64,000 bases of DNA from an uncultured Aquimarina sp. (GCA_947500845.1 CANMTP010000007.1:124001-188000), one strand, 5' to 3'; counted from the first letter of the stretch, positions 50,205 through 60,172 are shown. Notes: a model not told the origin generated them from the sequence alone. Numbers and translations: made by a program.

Positions 50205-51334
50205 AAATTCAACAGTTCAAAAAACTTGGAAACCAGAATTGGGTAAGTTTACACAAATATGAAAACTCCCTGAACAATCCTTTAATTTTAGTGTTGGGTA
50301 ATAGATACCAGCTTGAAAAAACTTCTTTACTATCAGAAATAAGAGAACTATTACCTAATGGCGAAATTGTTTGTGGTACCACTGCAGGCGAAATTATAGG
50401 AGAACGGGTTTATAATGATTCTGTCGCCATTACTGCAGTTGAATTTGAAAAAAGCAAGTTCATCATCGAGAGTGAAAATATTCTTGCCCATAACATGGAT
50501 GCCCTGACATTAGGAGCAAAATTAATTGATAAATTACCTCAAAAAGACTTAAAGCATGTTTTTGTGATTTCTGAAGGAAGTTTTGTAAACGGATCAGCAT
50601 TAATTGCAGGTTTAGAATCAAAATACAAAAATGTTACATTTACAGGAGGGCTTTGTGGTGATGATGCGCGTTTCGAAAAGACCTTGGTAGGATACAATGA
50701 AAACCCAAAAGAAGGTGAAATCGTTATTATCGGCTTTTATGGAGATAGTCTGGACATCTCATATGGTCAATACGGTGGCTGGACTCCTTTTGGTCCAGAA
50801 AGAATTATTACAAAATCAAATAATAATATCTTGTACGAACTAGACAATCAGCCCGCCCTAGATCTATATAAGAAATATTTGGGCGATAAAGCCTCAGAAT
50901 TACCTAAGTCGGCCCTGCTATATCCCTTGAGTGTAAAATCCCCGAATAGAAAAGAAGCTATTGTGAGAACCATATTGTCTATCGAAGAAGAAAACAATGC
51001 TATGATATTAGCAGGTGATGTACCCGAAGGATCTGTAGTGCAACTGATGATGGCAAATATCGATAACATAGTAGAAGGTGCCTCACAAGCTGCCATCACA
51101 GGAATGAGTAACCGATCTGCAAAACCAGAATTAGCTATCCTGGTAAGTTGTATTGGTAGAAAACTAGTGATGGATCAAAGAGTTGAAGAAGAAATTGAAG
51201 AAATCATTGAATCTATAGGCCAACAAGCTGTTATAAGTGGTTTCTATTCTTATGGAGAATTGGCCCCGTTTAAAACTGGAAACTCTTGCGAATTACATAA
51301 TCAAACCATGACATTAACTCTTTTTAGCGAATAA
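50201..51334 (+). CDS. FIST-domain sensor protein
   Basis: This 377-residue FIST N/FIST C protein has the N-terminal FIST part with VCGTTAGEIIG and TFTGGLCGDDARFEKT, and the C-terminal part with QPALDLYKKYLG and a closing VISGFYSYGELAPF block. FIST domains are thought to sense small ligands such as amino acids. The gene overlaps the end of the PAS kinase gene by 4 bp and ends 2 bp before the second kinase, which it probably controls. No catalytic domain is present. Confidence 0.92.
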   Translation: MKIQQFKKLGNQNWVSLHKYENSLNNPLILVLGNRYQLEKTSLLSEIRELLPNGEIVCGTTAGEIIGERVYNDSVAITAVEFEKSKFIIESENILAHNMDALTLGAKLIDKLPQKDLKHVFVISEGSFVNGSALIAGLESKYKNVTFTGGLCGDDARFEKTLVGYNENPKEGEIVIIGFYGDSLDISYGQYGGWTPFGPERIITKSNNNILYELDNQPALDLYKKYLGDKASELPKSALLYPLSVKSPNRKEAIVRTILSIEEENNAMILAGDVPEGSVVQLMMANIDNIVEGASQAAITGMSNRSAKPELAILVSCIGRKLVMDQRVEEEIEEIIESIGQQAVISGFYSYGELAPFKTGNSCELHNQTMTLTLFSE

Positions 51335-51336
51335 AA

Positions 51337-52395
51337 ATGGATCCCTTATTAGCTAGACAAATACGAAGACACCTTAGTAAGGATGCTAAAAACGATCCAA
51401 GTGTAAAAATATTCTTGGATGCCGTTCAAAGATCTTATCAAAACTACGAAGATCAGTTAGGTATGCTTCAAAGAGCAATGTCTATTAGTTCTGAAGAATT
51501 GTTTGATGCTAATCAACAACTAAGAAAAGAAGCAGAGCAACAACGAAAAGTAATTTCAAGTCTTAATGGGGTTATTCAAACATTAGAATCCATAATTTAT
51601 AAGAAAGGAAGCGAGAACAGTGGTAAAACCAAAGAGCTTAGCGGCATTGAGCTGGCAAGTCATATTGAAAAACAGGCTATTAAAATTTCAGAAATAGAAA
51701 ACCAAAGGGAAACTATTCTAAAAAATCTTGAAAAAAGTAATAAGGAGTTAAAGGATTATGCTCATATTGTTTCTCATGATCTCAAATCTCCCTTAAGAAA
51801 CATTTCGACGCTAATACATTGGATCAAAGAAGACAGCAAACATATTGATGATGGCACGCTAAAAAACCTCAACTTAATTGATAAGAATATTGAAAAGATG
51901 GACCACCTTATTAGTGGTATTCTTAAATATTCCAGTATCGATCAAGTAGAGCATATCGAAAGAAATATTGTACTACAAGATGTAATTACTGACATTCTTG
52001 ATGTAATACATATTCCCGATCATTTTGAAGTTGAAGTTGTTACAAAATTACCTGTTGTCAAAGGAGATAAAGTTAGGCTGCAACAGTTATTCCAGAATGT
52101 ATTGAATAACGCTATAAAGTACAATGATAAAGAGAAAGGTATGGTTACCATTTCTTGTGCGCAAAATGATGATTATTGGGAATTTGCAATAGCAGATAAT
52201 GGTCCTGGAATCCCAGAGAAGTATCATCACAAGATTTTTCAGATTTTTCAAACACTTGATGACAAAAATGAATCTACCGGAGTTGGATTGTCCATAGTTA
52301 AAAAAATAGTAGAGCTATCTGAAGGAGAAATATGGCTGGACTCAAAAGAAGGTGTTGGAACCACTTTTCATTTCACCTTAAAAAAGAAAAAATGA
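51337..52395 (+). CDS. second histidine kinase, no PAS domain
   Basis: This 352-residue kinase has a long N-terminal coiled coil (about 20-125, LFDANQQLRKEAEQQRKVIS) and then HisKA with HIVSHDLKSPLRN (about residue 147) and HATPase with NVLNNAIKYND, DNGPGIPEKY and STGVGLSIVKKI. It lacks PAS domains and probably receives its signal from the FIST protein encoded just upstream. The kinase core closely matches that at 48603. It overlaps the Hpt gene by 4 bp. Confidence 0.92.
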   Translation: MDPLLARQIRRHLSKDAKNDPSVKIFLDAVQRSYQNYEDQLGMLQRAMSISSEELFDANQQLRKEAEQQRKVISSLNGVIQTLESIIYKKGSENSGKTKELSGIELASHIEKQAIKISEIENQRETILKNLEKSNKELKDYAHIVSHDLKSPLRNISTLIHWIKEDSKHIDDGTLKNLNLIDKNIEKMDHLISGILKYSSIDQVEHIERNIVLQDVITDILDVIHIPDHFEVEVVTKLPVVKGDKVRLQQLFQNVLNNAIKYNDKEKGMVTISCAQNDDYWEFAIADNGPGIPEKYHHKIFQIFQTLDDKNESTGVGLSIVKKIVELSEGEIWLDSKEGVGTTFHFTLKKKK

Positions 52396-52712
52396 CAGAA
52401 ACTCCTAACCTTACATACATAAAAGAATTGGCTGCAGGATCAGATGCGTTTGAACAAAAAATAATTAGCATAATAAAGAGAGAATTCCCAGAAGAATTGC
52501 ATGAATTTCTTGATAATTATACTGCAAAATCTTTCAGTAAAGCAGCAGAAAATGTACATAAACTGAAGCACAAAATAGGAATGATGGGCTTCGAAAAAGG
52601 ATATCAAACCGCGATAGACTTTGAGGAAGGATTGAAAAATAATGATACTTCTTTATATTCAGAATTTATGTTAATTTTAGAATCCATAGAATATTTTCTT
52701 AAAACCCTTTAA
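52392..52712 (+). CDS. Hpt phosphotransfer protein
   Basis: From the ATG at 52392 (MTETPNLTYIKELAAGSDAF) this is a 106-residue Hpt domain. The phospho-His lies in AAENVHKLKHKIGMMGF (about residue 56), equivalent to the family's HxLKG motif, with the helical bundle before and after. The start overlaps the preceding kinase stop. A longer frame upstream is only the kinase gene in another frame. It would pass phosphate from the kinases and receiver proteins to the LytTR regulator. Confidence 0.9.
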   Translation: MTETPNLTYIKELAAGSDAFEQKIISIIKREFPEELHEFLDNYTAKSFSKAAENVHKLKHKIGMMGFEKGYQTAIDFEEGLKNNDTSLYSEFMLILESIEYFLKTL

Positions 52713-52726
52713 AAATTGAATAGCAT

Positions 52727-53443
52727 ATGAATTGCATAATTATAGATGACGAAGAGACCGCAAGAGCAATAATCCAACAACTATGTACTCAAGTTGATGA
52801 ATTGAATGTTATCGATGAGTTTCCAAATGCAATTCAGGCCATTAAATTTTTAAATAAGAATGAAATTGATCTTATTTTTCTGGATATTCATATGCCGGAT
52901 TTTACAGGCTTCGATTTTATAGATACCTTAAAAAATCCCCCTAAGATTGTTTTGACAACTTCAGACAAAAACTTTGCATTAGAAGCGTTCGAGTATGATT
53001 GTATTGTCGATTACTTGGTGAAACCCATAACATTACCCAGATTTCTTAAAGCAATTCAGAAAGCAGAAGGAGTAACCGCTCTCCCTGATAATAAACCAAA
53101 AAATAATCCGTCATCCGACACTGCACAAGAAAAAAATGAACTCTACATTAATATAGATAGAAGGTTGATTAAGATTAATATTCCTACTATTAATTTGATT
53201 GAAGCCAAAGGAGATTATATTTTAATTAAAACCGAAACGCAAAACTATACGGTACATTCTACCTTAAAAAAAATTGAAGAGAAACTACCCGACGATCTTT
53301 TTCTTAAGGTACATCGTTCTTATGTAATCAATATCAAAAAAATTATTGATATTGAAGATAATAGCGTTCTGATAGCAAAAGACGTGATCCCCGTAAGCAG
53401 ATCAAATCGCCCAGAACTAATGAAGCGCTTAAATATGCTTTAA
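52727..53443 (+). CDS. LytTR-family response regulator
   Basis: This 238-residue regulator has a receiver domain (about 1-120) with IIIDDEE, phosphoacceptor Asp53 in FLDIHMPDFTG, and KPI near 107. A C-terminal LytTR DNA-binding domain (about 140-238) contains LIEAKGDYILIKTETQNYTV, then FLKVHRSYVINIKKI and VIPVSRSNR. LytTR proteins bind pairs of direct repeats at about 21 bp. It ends the operon and is the best candidate to bind the 35-bp elements at 47523, 53464, 59777 and 61746. Confidence 0.94.
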   Translation: MNCIIIDDEETARAIIQQLCTQVDELNVIDEFPNAIQAIKFLNKNEIDLIFLDIHMPDFTGFDFIDTLKNPPKIVLTTSDKNFALEAFEYDCIVDYLVKPITLPRFLKAIQKAEGVTALPDNKPKNNPSSDTAQEKNELYINIDRRLIKINIPTINLIEAKGDYILIKTETQNYTVHSTLKKIEEKLPDDLFLKVHRSYVINIKKIIDIEDNSVLIAKDVIPVSRSNRPELMKRLNML

Positions 53444-53463
53444 AATTCATCCTTTCTAAAAAT

Positions 53464-53533
53464 CCATTCGTCTACAGTAAATTACCTATCATCGAATAAC
53501 CATCTTTTTAGGCACTTGTATAGATTAATTTTA
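53464..53533 (+). promoter_or_regulatory. 35-bp element copy B and -7 box, promoter of the T9SS surface protein
   Basis: The element at 53464-53498 begins CCATTCGTCTAC and ends CATCGAATA. The box TAATTTTA (53526-53533) follows 28 nt after its end. The surface-protein ATG is at 53559. The two half-sites C-N3-TC-N2-C-N-A are 21 bp apart. I infer regulation by the LytTR protein whose gene ends 20 bp upstream. Confidence 0.65.
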
Positions 53534-53558
53534 GCCATCTGAAAACCCAAATCTATAC

Positions 53559-56500
53559 ATGATGAAAAGAATTATTACACTTTTAGCCTTATTTATCGCA
53601 TCCTTAGCATATTCGCAACAACCTTTTGATTGCAACGAAGGTGATTTTTACCAGGTGATTTCTGGAGTGATGAAAGCATATGATCCTATTACAGGCTCCT
53701 ATTCTGAAGCTTTGCACACCTACTCTGCTTACAATGCAGGAGGATACAATATAGAAGATGATTATCTGTATGCAATAAAAAACAGCGACAATCATCTTTT
53801 AAGGATCGCTAAAGATATGGTTATTGATCTTGGTGCGGTCACACCTTCTGGAACTACTGCCTTTGGTGGGGGTTATGCCGCAGACGTAGATGCCAACGGT
53901 AATCTTTGGGTTTTCCAAAACAATAACAAAAAGACATTTCATAAAATACTAAACTTAAAAGAATATAATGGTGACAGCTCTCCTGTTTTTGAAGTAGTTG
54001 AAGCAGACGTAGCCTCACCAAGTACTTGTGCAGATATTGCATTTATCAATGGTGCTTTTTATGGTGGTAGTCGTGGTAAATTATACAAGTGGGATCTTTC
54101 TACCGGTACACCTGTATTTTCTAGTGTTACCGTAATTGATCTTCCAAAAAGTACCTTTGGCGCTGCTTATGCAGATGCTAATAACCGACTCTATTTATCA
54201 GATAATAACGGAGGGTTATATTTAATCAACGACTACCAAAGTAGTACCCCGGTAGCTACGCTACTTAACCTAACAGAAACAACAAACTCTAATGACGGTT
54301 TTAAATGTGCCAGTGGTATTTCTCCATTAGATAGAGATGGAGATGGTGTTTTAGATTCTATGGATGCAGATGCAGATGGGGATGGTATCACAAATACTAT
54401 AGAAAGTAAAGGGGCAAATCCTTATGGCGATGATGATGGTGATGATTTATATAATTATCTGGACAACGATGTGAGTGGTAATGGGGACAATGTAGTTCAA
54501 GATGCATTTGATAGAGATGGGGATGGAAATCCCGATTTTCTCGATACAGATTCAGACAACGACGGTATTTATGATATTGTAGAGGCTGGTCAAGGAAATA
54601 AAGATTCAAATAATGATGGTGTTTATAATAATTTAGATCATAATTTTAAGGATACTGATCAAGATGGAATCGCAGATGATTTTGATCCAAATCAAACCGG
54701 AAGTGATTTCATTCCTATAGATACCGATAACGATACTATCTTTGATTGTTATGATATTGATTCAGACAACGACGGCATTGTAGATATTATTGAAGGACAA
54801 GCAAATGACACATACATTGGTCTTTCAAATATCGACGAAGATAAAGATGGAATGGACGATGCTTTTGATCCTGACTTTCAAGGAACTACAAATGGCACTA
54901 TAAATACCGATGGTACTGATGCCTTTGATCACTTAGATACCGATTCTGATAATGATGGTGTATCAGATAGTACTGAAGCTTATGACAGCGATGGCGATGG
55001 TGTGGCAGAAACCAGCATTTCTGGAATTGATAACGATGAAGACGGTCTGGATGATAGCTTCGATTTAAGAAAAAGTAGTTTTGCTCCCGAGAATGGTGGA
55101 CAAAGCCCTGGTAGTTTTCCTATCCCAGAGATTTGTGATCGATATAAGTATCTCGGGGATTTTACCTCAAACGGTACTCCTCTTTATCTGGAAGAAAGAG
55201 ATATGGTAAGTCAAGAGATCATCGACATGATAAATAATGCGTTGCCCGAAAGTTATCCGGTACCAGATTTCAATCCGCATTATATTTCATCTGGGTATGA
55301 TACCGATGTAGTACTACAAGAAGAAGCAGATATCTGGGTTACTTTTGTGGGAGAAGGTGCTGGTTACAAAAACACACTGGGATTTTATACCTATGATATT
55401 AATGACCCAAATCCAACAATACCGGCTCCAGAAGATATAACTATCATTTTCCCTAATGTATCTGCTTTATATAGCGGTGGAGGATTAGAAATAGGCGACA
55501 AAGTCAATATAGGAAGATTTTCTGCTAATACAGGAATTGGTTGGGTACTATTAGCCAACGCATGGTCTGATGGTTGTGTAGGAACTGGTAATTGGCAATT
55601 ACATTCTAACCCAGATTTTAATCCTGAAACCGATAGTAGCCTAAGATATCATAATGTGTTATTGTCTGATCCTGAAAATGAAAGAATCATATTAGGGTTC
55701 GAAGATATTCGAAGAGACTACGCATCTTGTGATCAAGATTTTAATGACGCACTTTTCTATATTACAGGGAGTCCTTATACTGCGATCAAATCAAACAATT
55801 ATGTTGATATTGATAGTGCAACAGATGTTACTTCGGCCAACGACGGTGGTCTAGAAAGTAATGGGGATTTGGCAAGTTTAATTGCTAAACGAAATTTTAA
55901 CAGAACAAAAACCAGTACTGCTTTTAATACAAAAAAGTCACAACAAAAGTTTAGACCAGGATTTAAATCCTACACATCGAAGAATGGCGAAGATTTGAGT
56001 GTATACTTCCCCAAAACAGGAGTAACCGGTTCAGAATCTACTTACGTATCTAGTCCAGATGATTTATTAGGAATCACCAATGCCGAAGCGGTGTTTTCTA
56101 TAGACTATTATCAAGGTGAAGAACGAGTAGCCGCGGCATTAGCCACCTCAACAAAAGGTTCGATATACGATCATTCAAAAACTATTTGTGATCGATTAAA
56201 TGGATCTCAATTGCTAGACATACGAACGGTTACTATTAGAAGTCATACACTGGTAAGCACAAAAATTGAGCGAGCCACAGGTCAAGTTGAATACACGCTA
56301 ACCTTTTCTATCAAAAAAGCAGCTTCAGAAAATGAGATTTATAGCTTATGGAATATCGATGATTATCCTAAAGGTGATTACATGAACTTTCAAGTTTGGG
56401 GAGGATCTGTCTCTCAGGTTGTAAACATTGCAAATCATATTATCGATTCATTTACGGTAAAAAAACCATTACGCAGTCATAAAGTAAATCATAGAATCCC

Positions 56501-57557
56501 ATCTGTATTTGTAAAGCAAGGAACCTATGCTAATGGAAAACTTTCTTTACATATTGTAAATAAACTTAAAGACGGCCAGATGATATTTAAAGGAAATATT
56601 CGAAAAACTGAGCAATCAAAAGAGCAAAATCTAACCAAAAATATAGTCTTGTCTGGTCAATATTATGAAGATGTAATTATCGATACAGGATATTTGTTTG
56701 ACATTGGATTCTCGGTTACCACAAAAAACGCTACACAACTTGATGCTTTATATTTGGCAGATGGACCATGGGGTGCAGACTACCTGGAGGAAGGTGTAAG
56801 GTTAGAAAGTTTTACCATAACAGAACATACAAAAGAGACAACAGAAGATGTTTATCCTATAGAAAGAAATGTATCGGCAAAGGGTGAACTCATAGAAACA
56901 TTTAATCTATTCAGAAATATTCTTGCAGGAGAACTAACTTTGGATGTATCTCAATATGATGCTTTACAATTTGAATTACTAGCCGATCGAGATATCGAAG
57001 TGATTGTGGTTACAGAAGAACTTACCGATTGGAATGATAGATTGAGATACAGGGTAAAAAAGTCTAATAACAAAAAAACGCATACTATTTTATTTTCTGA
57101 TTTCATTAATGCGAAAAAAAGTACAGACAGTATAGGAAAAGTAAAAAGTATTGTATTCTCCGTTCAGGGAGATTATCAAAATGCTACACCATTTTATCTT
57201 GAAGTATCAGATCTGGCGTTTACCAGAAAGACTATAGATCCTGTTATAGCAATAGAAGAAGAAGTAGAACCCATTGCACAAGTAGAAATAGATGAGCCCA
57301 TCAAAGCTGTCACTCTTAAGAACTATCCTAATCCGTTTACGAACAGAACTACAATTGATTTACCGGGAGGGCCTTATGAAGAATTAACGATAACCGTGAT
57401 TGACATGTTGGGAAGAATAGTAAGAACTGAAAAGTTGAGTATGATTTCTGAAAGCAAAGTGGTTTTTGAATCAAAGAATCTGCAACGGGGTATATATACC
57501 TATATTTTAAGAGGAGATTACAAGAAAAAATATTTAGGTCGTTTTTTCATTGAATAA
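53559..57557 (+). CDS. T9SS-secreted surface protein with Ca-binding repeats and DUF4114
   Basis: This 1332-residue exported protein has a signal peptide (MKRIITLLALFIASLAYSQQ), a beta-propeller-like region (about 20-240), thrombospondin-type-3-like Asp-rich repeats (about 250-505, such as DRDGDGVLDSMDADADGDG), a DUF4114 domain (about 600-745, ending DQDFNDALFYITG), further beta domains and a T9SS type A C-terminal sorting domain (LKNYPNPFTNRTTIDLPG ... RGIYTYIL). It would be secreted and held at the cell surface. Adhesion or matrix function is suggested by the repeats, not shown. Copy B of the 35-bp element precedes it. Confidence 0.92.
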   Translation: MMKRIITLLALFIASLAYSQQPFDCNEGDFYQVISGVMKAYDPITGSYSEALHTYSAYNAGGYNIEDDYLYAIKNSDNHLLRIAKDMVIDLGAVTPSGTTAFGGGYAADVDANGNLWVFQNNNKKTFHKILNLKEYNGDSSPVFEVVEADVASPSTCADIAFINGAFYGGSRGKLYKWDLSTGTPVFSSVTVIDLPKSTFGAAYADANNRLYLSDNNGGLYLINDYQSSTPVATLLNLTETTNSNDGFKCASGISPLDRDGDGVLDSMDADADGDGITNTIESKGANPYGDDDGDDLYNYLDNDVSGNGDNVVQDAFDRDGDGNPDFLDTDSDNDGIYDIVEAGQGNKDSNNDGVYNNLDHNFKDTDQDGIADDFDPNQTGSDFIPIDTDNDTIFDCYDIDSDNDGIVDIIEGQANDTYIGLSNIDEDKDGMDDAFDPDFQGTTNGTINTDGTDAFDHLDTDSDNDGVSDSTEAYDSDGDGVAETSISGIDNDEDGLDDSFDLRKSSFAPENGGQSPGSFPIPEICDRYKYLGDFTSNGTPLYLEERDMVSQEIIDMINNALPESYPVPDFNPHYISSGYDTDVVLQEEADIWVTFVGEGAGYKNTLGFYTYDINDPNPTIPAPEDITIIFPNVSALYSGGGLEIGDKVNIGRFSANTGIGWVLLANAWSDGCVGTGNWQLHSNPDFNPETDSSLRYHNVLLSDPENERIILGFEDIRRDYASCDQDFNDALFYITGSPYTAIKSNNYVDIDSATDVTSANDGGLESNGDLASLIAKRNFNRTKTSTAFNTKKSQQKFRPGFKSYTSKNGEDLSVYFPKTGVTGSESTYVSSPDDLLGITNAEAVFSIDYYQGEERVAAALATSTKGSIYDHSKTICDRLNGSQLLDIRTVTIRSHTLVSTKIERATGQVEYTLTFSIKKAASENEIYSLWNIDDYPKGDYMNFQVWGGSVSQVVNIANHIIDSFTVKKPLRSHKVNHRIPSVFVKQGTYANGKLSLHIVNKLKDGQMIFKGNIRKTEQSKEQNLTKNIVLSGQYYEDVIIDTGYLFDIGFSVTTKNATQLDALYLADGPWGADYLEEGVRLESFTITEHTKETTEDVYPIERNVSAKGELIETFNLFRNILAGELTLDVSQYDALQFELLADRDIEVIVVTEELTDWNDRLRYRVKKSNNKKTHTILFSDFINAKKSTDSIGKVKSIVFSVQGDYQNATPFYLEVSDLAFTRKTIDPVIAIEEEVEPIAQVEIDEPIKAVTLKNYPNPFTNRTTIDLPGGPYEELTITVIDMLGRIVRTEKLSMISESKVVFESKNLQRGIYTYILRGDYKKKYLGRFFIE

Positions 57558-57586
57558 TTAAGGCTGTACTATTTTAGTATTTGGGT

Positions 57587-57627
57587 AATAACGAGGACAT
57601 TCGAGTGATGCTCCTCGTTATTTTTTT
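57587..57627. terminator. bidirectional terminator between convergent genes
   Basis: The stem AATAACGAGG (57587-57596) and CCTCGTTATT (57613-57622) is followed by a T-run, with an A-rich stretch on the other side. It ends both the gene at 53559 and the convergent gene at 57618, whose stop it covers. Confidence 0.8.
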
Positions 57628-59690
57628 AATTCTATTATCTTTTTATTAAAAACAGGCTGTTTTAAGAAATACCATTTCAATTGAAACCCAAACTCGACAT
57701 ATTCAAAACCTGCAGCGGTAGCAGAAGCTATATTACTGTATTTTCCATAAAGGTTAGCTTTAAACCGATTAGAAAACTGATGCCCTAACTTTCCTTCTGC
57801 TCTAAACGTTGAAGATCCGGGATCATTCTCTACGTACTGTTGACCAAAAGCTGCACTAGCATTGTAAAACCATTGCTTTTCGGGATCACTTACTACTTCA
57901 ATAAAAAGCTCCCCTAAATTAAATCGTTCCGGACTGAAATAGATAGTGGGAACCTGATTTTTAAAAGCAATATATTGATAATTAATCCCGGCTTTAAGCA
58001 TTGGTCTTTGTAGTATCGTATAGTATAACGAGGTGAATAATAAATTTCTGATATTATCATCAGTCTGTGAAGTATACATATATTGTGTGTACCAACCTAA
58101 ATTAAAATTAGTCCCGAGATTGTAATTAATGCTGTAATTATTCATTACAATTTCTCTATTCAAGAGATCAGCATTAAAATTCTGTAATTCTCGCTTGTAT
58201 CCAATATCCAAATTTTGTAATCTATAAGGCTTTATTTTTACTACTGTTTCTGCAATCAACGCTGTATAACTTGTAGTAAAACCATCTGCATTAGTAACTC
58301 CTATTTTAGACTGCAGTGAAATACTTCCATTATACTTATAAAGAAATCCCAACCAGAAATCGTTCGATGTTGCTTCATTATTTGTTATTGTATTTTTGGT
58401 GGTTCTATAATCATATTGAAATTGAGATTTGAAATTGACCGACAAAGGAATCTCAGTTTTCAGCGTAAGATTGACAGCCTCATTGTCTCCATTATCAAAA
58501 GTAAATGCTGTCTTTTGTTCGATATAAGGTGTATGAGATTTCTTCAATTTCTCGATAAGTTTTTCTGCATCTTGTTGTCTCGGATAATATTGTAAAGTTT
58601 TAAAAGCATAGGTATACGATTTCATATCTTCTCCAAGGGCTCTATAGGCATTGGCAATACCTAAATTACCATCAAAAGAGCTCCTTTGATTTACTAAAAT
58701 AGCCCTATAGTTTTGAATACTAGTATCGAAATTACTCGTATACATTCCTGATGTTGCCTGTAAGGCCAATACTCGAGCATTATCTGGATAAAGTGATTTT
58801 AATCGATCTATAGCTTCACTCGCTGCTTTAAATTTTCTATTCCATAATAATGCTTGTATATATCGCTCTTGAGTTGATAAATAAAGTTCTTTATCGTTTT
58901 TGAATTTTTCTACCCCGTCTCGGGCTAGTGTTGATAAACGAAGTGCTTCTTTTTCTTTATGCTTTTTATGAGCTACTAATGCTAAATTATTTAGTGACAC
59001 AATGCTGTCCTTTGGATTTACTGCTAATGTCACATATACTTTTTCGGCTTCTGTAAGATTATTTGTTATTAAGTAGATGTTTCCTTTGTTTAATTGCGTG
59101 TCTTTGTCGTTGGGGAAATCGAGTAAGTTTTGATCAAGTAACCTCAACGCTTCTCCATATTTTCTGTCTTGTGAGAGTTCATTTGCATATCCCAACCGCA
59201 TATATTTTCTGGAAATCATTGCGTTTTGATTTCCTTCCTGTATTTCTAAAGCTTTATTCACATACGCCAAGGCCTTCTCATATTTTTGAAGATTAGACAA
59301 CGTATTAGCATACCCCAAAACCGCAGGAAAACTGTCACTTTTTTCTTCGATCAATTTCTCATAAAAGACTTCAGCTTTATCAAACTGCTTATCCCATAAT
59401 AATGATTCTGCATAATTCAACTTGATTTCAAAATCATAGGGATATTCTTTTAAAAGATTTGTGAAAATTGTTACAGCTTGTTTCGAATCCCCGGTCAACC
59501 CAACAGCTCTTCCATAACATAGCCTAGCTGTGCGGTTAGTAGGATACTGTTCTAAAATTTGTTTGAAAAAAACTTCGGCTTTGTCATATTCACCGGTTTC
59601 TAAGTATTCAAAACCCTGTTGCATCTCTTGTGCAAAACAAGACGCTATAGACACTACAAAAAAGACAAAAGATAGTATTAATCGAGACAT
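57618..59690 (-). CDS. TPR protein with C-terminal outer-membrane beta-barrel (YaiO-like)
   Basis: This 690-residue exported protein has a signal peptide (MSRLILSFVFFVVSIASCFA), then TPR repeats to about residue 385 (YDKAEVFFKQILEQYPTNRT, KAEVFYEKLIEEKSDSFPAV), then a beta-barrel of about 300 residues with alternating strands (YRTTKNTITNNEATSNDFWL ... KWYFLKQPVF). This is the YaiO/PgaA-type architecture seen in exopolysaccharide export or modification. It is divergent from the STAS-like genes across copy C of the 35-bp element, so the same region may drive both. The role is inferred. Confidence 0.85.
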   Translation of the reverse strand: MSRLILSFVFFVVSIASCFAQEMQQGFEYLETGEYDKAEVFFKQILEQYPTNRTARLCYGRAVGLTGDSKQAVTIFTNLLKEYPYDFEIKLNYAESLLWDKQFDKAEVFYEKLIEEKSDSFPAVLGYANTLSNLQKYEKALAYVNKALEIQEGNQNAMISRKYMRLGYANELSQDRKYGEALRLLDQNLLDFPNDKDTQLNKGNIYLITNNLTEAEKVYVTLAVNPKDSIVSLNNLALVAHKKHKEKEALRLSTLARDGVEKFKNDKELYLSTQERYIQALLWNRKFKAASEAIDRLKSLYPDNARVLALQATSGMYTSNFDTSIQNYRAILVNQRSSFDGNLGIANAYRALGEDMKSYTYAFKTLQYYPRQQDAEKLIEKLKKSHTPYIEQKTAFTFDNGDNEAVNLTLKTEIPLSVNFKSQFQYDYRTTKNTITNNEATSNDFWLGFLYKYNGSISLQSKIGVTNADGFTTSYTALIAETVVKIKPYRLQNLDIGYKRELQNFNADLLNREIVMNNYSINYNLGTNFNLGWYTQYMYTSQTDDNIRNLLFTSLYYTILQRPMLKAGINYQYIAFKNQVPTIYFSPERFNLGELFIEVVSDPEKQWFYNASAAFGQQYVENDPGSSTFRAEGKLGHQFSNRFKANLYGKYSNIASATAAGFEYVEFGFQLKWYFLKQPVFNKKIIELKK

Positions 59691-59776
59691 AGGTGTTTTT
59701 AGTTTCTCTATAACAAGGTAAGCATCTATTTTATTTTGTCACCACCATTTCTGCCTTTTTAATCCGATATCTTTAT

Positions 59777-59846
59777 CCGCTCGTCTACAGGAAAGAGCAA
59801 CTCACCGAAATTTAAATCAAAACCTTGTTTACAAACTTCATATTTG
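59777..59846 (+). promoter_or_regulatory. 35-bp element copy C and -7 box, promoter of the STAS/flippase genes
   Basis: The element at 59777-59811 begins CCGCTCGTCTAC and ends CTCACCGAAAT. The box CATATTTG (59839-59846) follows 28 nt after its end. The ATG of the first STAS-like gene is at 59876. The half-site repeat is intact. It lies between the divergent TPR/barrel gene and the STAS genes. Confidence 0.7.
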
Positions 59847-59875
59847 TAGTGTTAGTAATCCCAAAATAAAATAAT

Positions 59876-60172
59876 ATGGCTCTTCAAATTACAAATAACC
59901 AAGGAGTTTTTGAAATCAATGGAAATATCATTTCTGAAAATTCAAAATCACTGCAATCTCATTTTGAACAATTATTACACAAGACCGATAGCGTATTTAT
60001 ATCTGTTGACAACGTAAAGAAAATCGATGTTTCTGGTATTAATGTGCTTACCAAGCTTTATAAAAGTGCAATGAAAAATAACAAGATTTTTTTCATTATT
60101 GGAAAAGAAAATGAAGTTGTGAAAAAAGCCTTCGGAAAAGTAAATTACATATTAAGAAGTGATTTTCTATAA
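59876..60172 (+). CDS. STAS-like protein 1
   Basis: This 98-residue protein (MALQITNNQGVFEINGNIIS) has the STAS fold plan: beta strand, helix, then VFISVDNVKKIDVSGINVLT and NKIFFIIGKENEVVKKAF. The Ser in DVSGINV corresponds to the phosphorylatable Ser of anti-sigma-antagonist proteins. It is paralogous to the next gene (60199-60498). No anti-sigma kinase is seen nearby. It may regulate the flippase or polysaccharide export; that is inference. Confidence 0.75.
   Translation: MALQITNNQGVFEINGNIISENSKSLQSHFEQLLHKTDSVFISVDNVKKIDVSGINVLTKLYKSAMKNNKIFFIIGKENEVVKKAFGKVNYILRSDFL

Noticed and set aside
52332..52391. N-terminal extension of the Hpt gene
   Set aside because: These codons are the end of the second kinase gene in another frame; the family start matches the ATG at 52392.
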